From assembly GCA_046712825.1 (NCBI GenBank), contig JBKKCR010000044.1, positions 1 to 21,672 on the forward strand: a stretch of 21,672 bases of DNA. The letters are read 5' to 3'. Each line of letters starts with the position of its first letter. Position 1 is the first letter of the stretch. The notes below the pieces were generated by a model, which was not told the DNA's origin, searched no databases, and worked only from the letters and a program-made list of their open reading frames with translations. A program made the translations under genes and the position numbers. The DNA is from DATFGK01 sp046712825. Its GTDB lineage: Bacteria > Actinomycetota > AC-67. Shown here in pieces: positions 21,041-21,672 of this stretch.

Positions 21041-21538
21041 ATGCGCGCGTTCATCGGACTCGGCTCGAACCTCGGCGATCGTGCAGATCATCTGCGCACC
21101 GCGGTCAAGGCGCTCGCCGCGACGCCGGGCATCGATGTCATCCAGCTCTCGAGCATCTACGAGACCGAGCCGGTCGGCGGCCCAACTGCCCAAGACGACT
21201 ACCTCAACGCCGTCGTCGAGATAAACACGTTGCTCGGGCATCGTGCACTCTTCGATGCGTGCATGACCATCGAGCACGCGCTCGGTCGTGAACGTGCGAC
21301 GGAGGAACGCTGGGGCCCGAGAGCGATCGATCTCGACCTGCTCGCCATGGGCGACCTCGTCGTCAATGATCCCGATCTGGAGATCCCACATCCTCGGCTG
21401 GCCGAACGGGCATTCGTTCTCGTGCCTTGGTCCGAGATCGCTCCGTACATCACGGTTCCTGGGCTCGGCAAGGTACACGACCTGGAAGAGCGCCTGCTCG
21501 TGACTCACACGGTACGCCCCGCCGGATCCTTCGCGTAA
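21041..21538 (+). CDS. folK: 2-amino-4-hydroxy-6-hydroxymethyldihydropteridine pyrophosphokinase
   Basis: A 165-residue HPPK that transfers pyrophosphate from ATP to 6-hydroxymethyl-dihydropterin, supplying the substrate of FolP. Recognisable parts are AFIGLGSNLGDRADHL at the N-terminus, SSIYETEPVGGPTAQDDYLNAVVE, and the signature ERWGPRAIDLDLLAMGD with the two metal-binding Asp residues, then IPHPRLAERAFVLVPWSEIAP. The length is standard. The start at ATG 21041 lies 4 bases after the folB stop, so the folP-folB-folK genes are one transcription unit. In other Actinobacteria a DUF3180 membrane protein or a Rossmann/panC group follows. Confidence 0.97.
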   Translation: MRAFIGLGSNLGDRADHLRTAVKALAATPGIDVIQLSSIYETEPVGGPTAQDDYLNAVVEINTLLGHRALFDACMTIEHALGRERATEERWGPRAIDLDLLAMGDLVVNDPDLEIPHPRLAERAFVLVPWSEIAPYITVPGLGKVHDLEERLLVTHTVRPAGSFA

Positions 21539-21561
21539 GCCGTCCACTTCAGCAACGCCGT

Positions 21562-21570
21562 TGGTACAAT
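21562..21570 (+). promoter_or_regulatory. putative extended -10 (TGG-TACAAT) downstream of folK
   Basis: TGG-TACAAT is a 5/6 -10 match with upstream TG and is the best -10 of this type in the window. Transcription would begin near 21577 and run off the right edge. No good -35 is visible 17 bases upstream. Confidence 0.5.
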
Positions 21571-21628
21571 CGAAGAAGAACGGCCGCACGAACGGTACCC
21601 ATGCGGGACCGGAACGGAGGGCCAAGGG

Positions 21629-21672
21629 TTGAACGAACCTTCGCGCCCCTCTTCTGGAGGGGCATCTTCATC
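21629..21672 (+). CDS. Possible start of a further gene (partial, runs off the right edge)
   Basis: A TTG at 21629 lies 8 bases after GGAGG (21616-21620), ideal spacing, and opens a frame reading LNEPSRPSSGGASSS to the edge. Only 14 codons are visible, low-complexity, so nothing can be said about function. A competing frame from ATG 21601 (MRDRNGGPRVERTFAPLFW...) is also open to the edge but has no good Shine-Dalgarno. Confidence 0.3.
   Translation, partial: MNEPSRPSSGGASS
21645..21663 (+). other. Perfect 7-bp hairpin GCCCCTC-TTCTG-GAGGGGC near the right edge
   Basis: GCCCCTC (21645-21651) pairs exactly with GAGGGGC (21657-21663) around a 5-base loop. The 9 bases that follow are not a T-run. 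It could be a weak terminator of the fol operon 107 bases after folK, or early coding sequence of the next gene; the window ends too soon to tell. Confidence 0.35.

Noticed and set aside
19402..21054. 550-codon open frame on the minus strand
   Set aside because: Antisense to folP and folB, which carry all family motifs; translated sequence is low-complexity Arg/Asp/Gly.
1..21672. CRISPR arrays, transposons or phage genes
   Set aside because: No periodic repeats, transposase or phage-like coding sequence was seen on either strand.

Overview
The window is high-GC, gene-dense bacterial chromosome. It most likely comes from an actinobacterium (Actinomycetota), probably an uncultured lineage outside the well-studied genera. 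The evidence is a WhiB regulator, a zincin of the family linked to coenzyme F420 loci, an MFS-transporter/dTMP-kinase fusion of the kind known in Streptomyces, and gene order. The blocks topA-tmk-holB and zincin-tilS-hpt-...-ftsH-folE-folP-folB-folK are, from memory, the conserved backbone of Streptomyces and Mycobacterium chromosomes. Frequent GTG starts and short 4-base overlaps fit this. I see no transposase, integrase, phage gene, CRISPR array or secondary-metabolite locus.

Layout. (1) 1-1277, minus: N-terminal 425 residues of a KimA-type APC potassium importer. (2) 1388-4226, plus: YjbQ-family thiamine-phosphate synthase, an overlapping HD-domain phosphohydrolase, then a large uncharacterised membrane protein with an N-terminal extracytoplasmic domain. 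(3) 4183-4803, minus: a DedA-family membrane protein, convergent with and overlapping the previous gene. (4) 4951-10574, plus: topA, the MFS-dTMP kinase fusion and holB. (5) 10634-12088: a small accessory cassette made of a stand-alone cyclic-nucleotide-binding protein whose stop codon lies inside a tRNA-Thr(CGT) gene, a whiB gene on the minus strand with a notable AT-rich control region, and a small secreted/membrane protein. (6) 12137-15411, plus: zincin, tilS, hpt and a small DUF1905-like protein. (7) 15619-21538: ftsH and folE, then an inverted secreted endonuclease/exonuclease/phosphatase-type gene, then folP-folB-folK. A further gene may start near the right edge.

How the genes work together. 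FolE, FolP, FolB and FolK are four steps of folate biosynthesis (GTP to dihydropteroate). Hpt salvages purines, Tmk makes dTDP, HolB loads the replication clamp, TopA relaxes DNA and TilS modifies tRNA-Ile. The block is therefore nucleotide, DNA and translation housekeeping. The parts that differ from textbook order are the CNB/tRNA/whiB/small-membrane cassette, the inverted secreted enzyme inside the fol cluster, and the long-form FolP.

Regulation. Several genes have an extended -10-like motif (TGn-TAnnnT) a few bases to some tens of bases upstream of the start, often without a Shine-Dalgarno sequence. This suggests frequent leaderless or short-leader transcription. The strongest classical promoter is TTGACA-17-TACAAG before topA. 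I found no convincing wholly new biological system. The best leads are the whiB control region, the CNB-tRNA overlap, the 606-residue membrane protein and the start region of the MFS-Tmk fusion.
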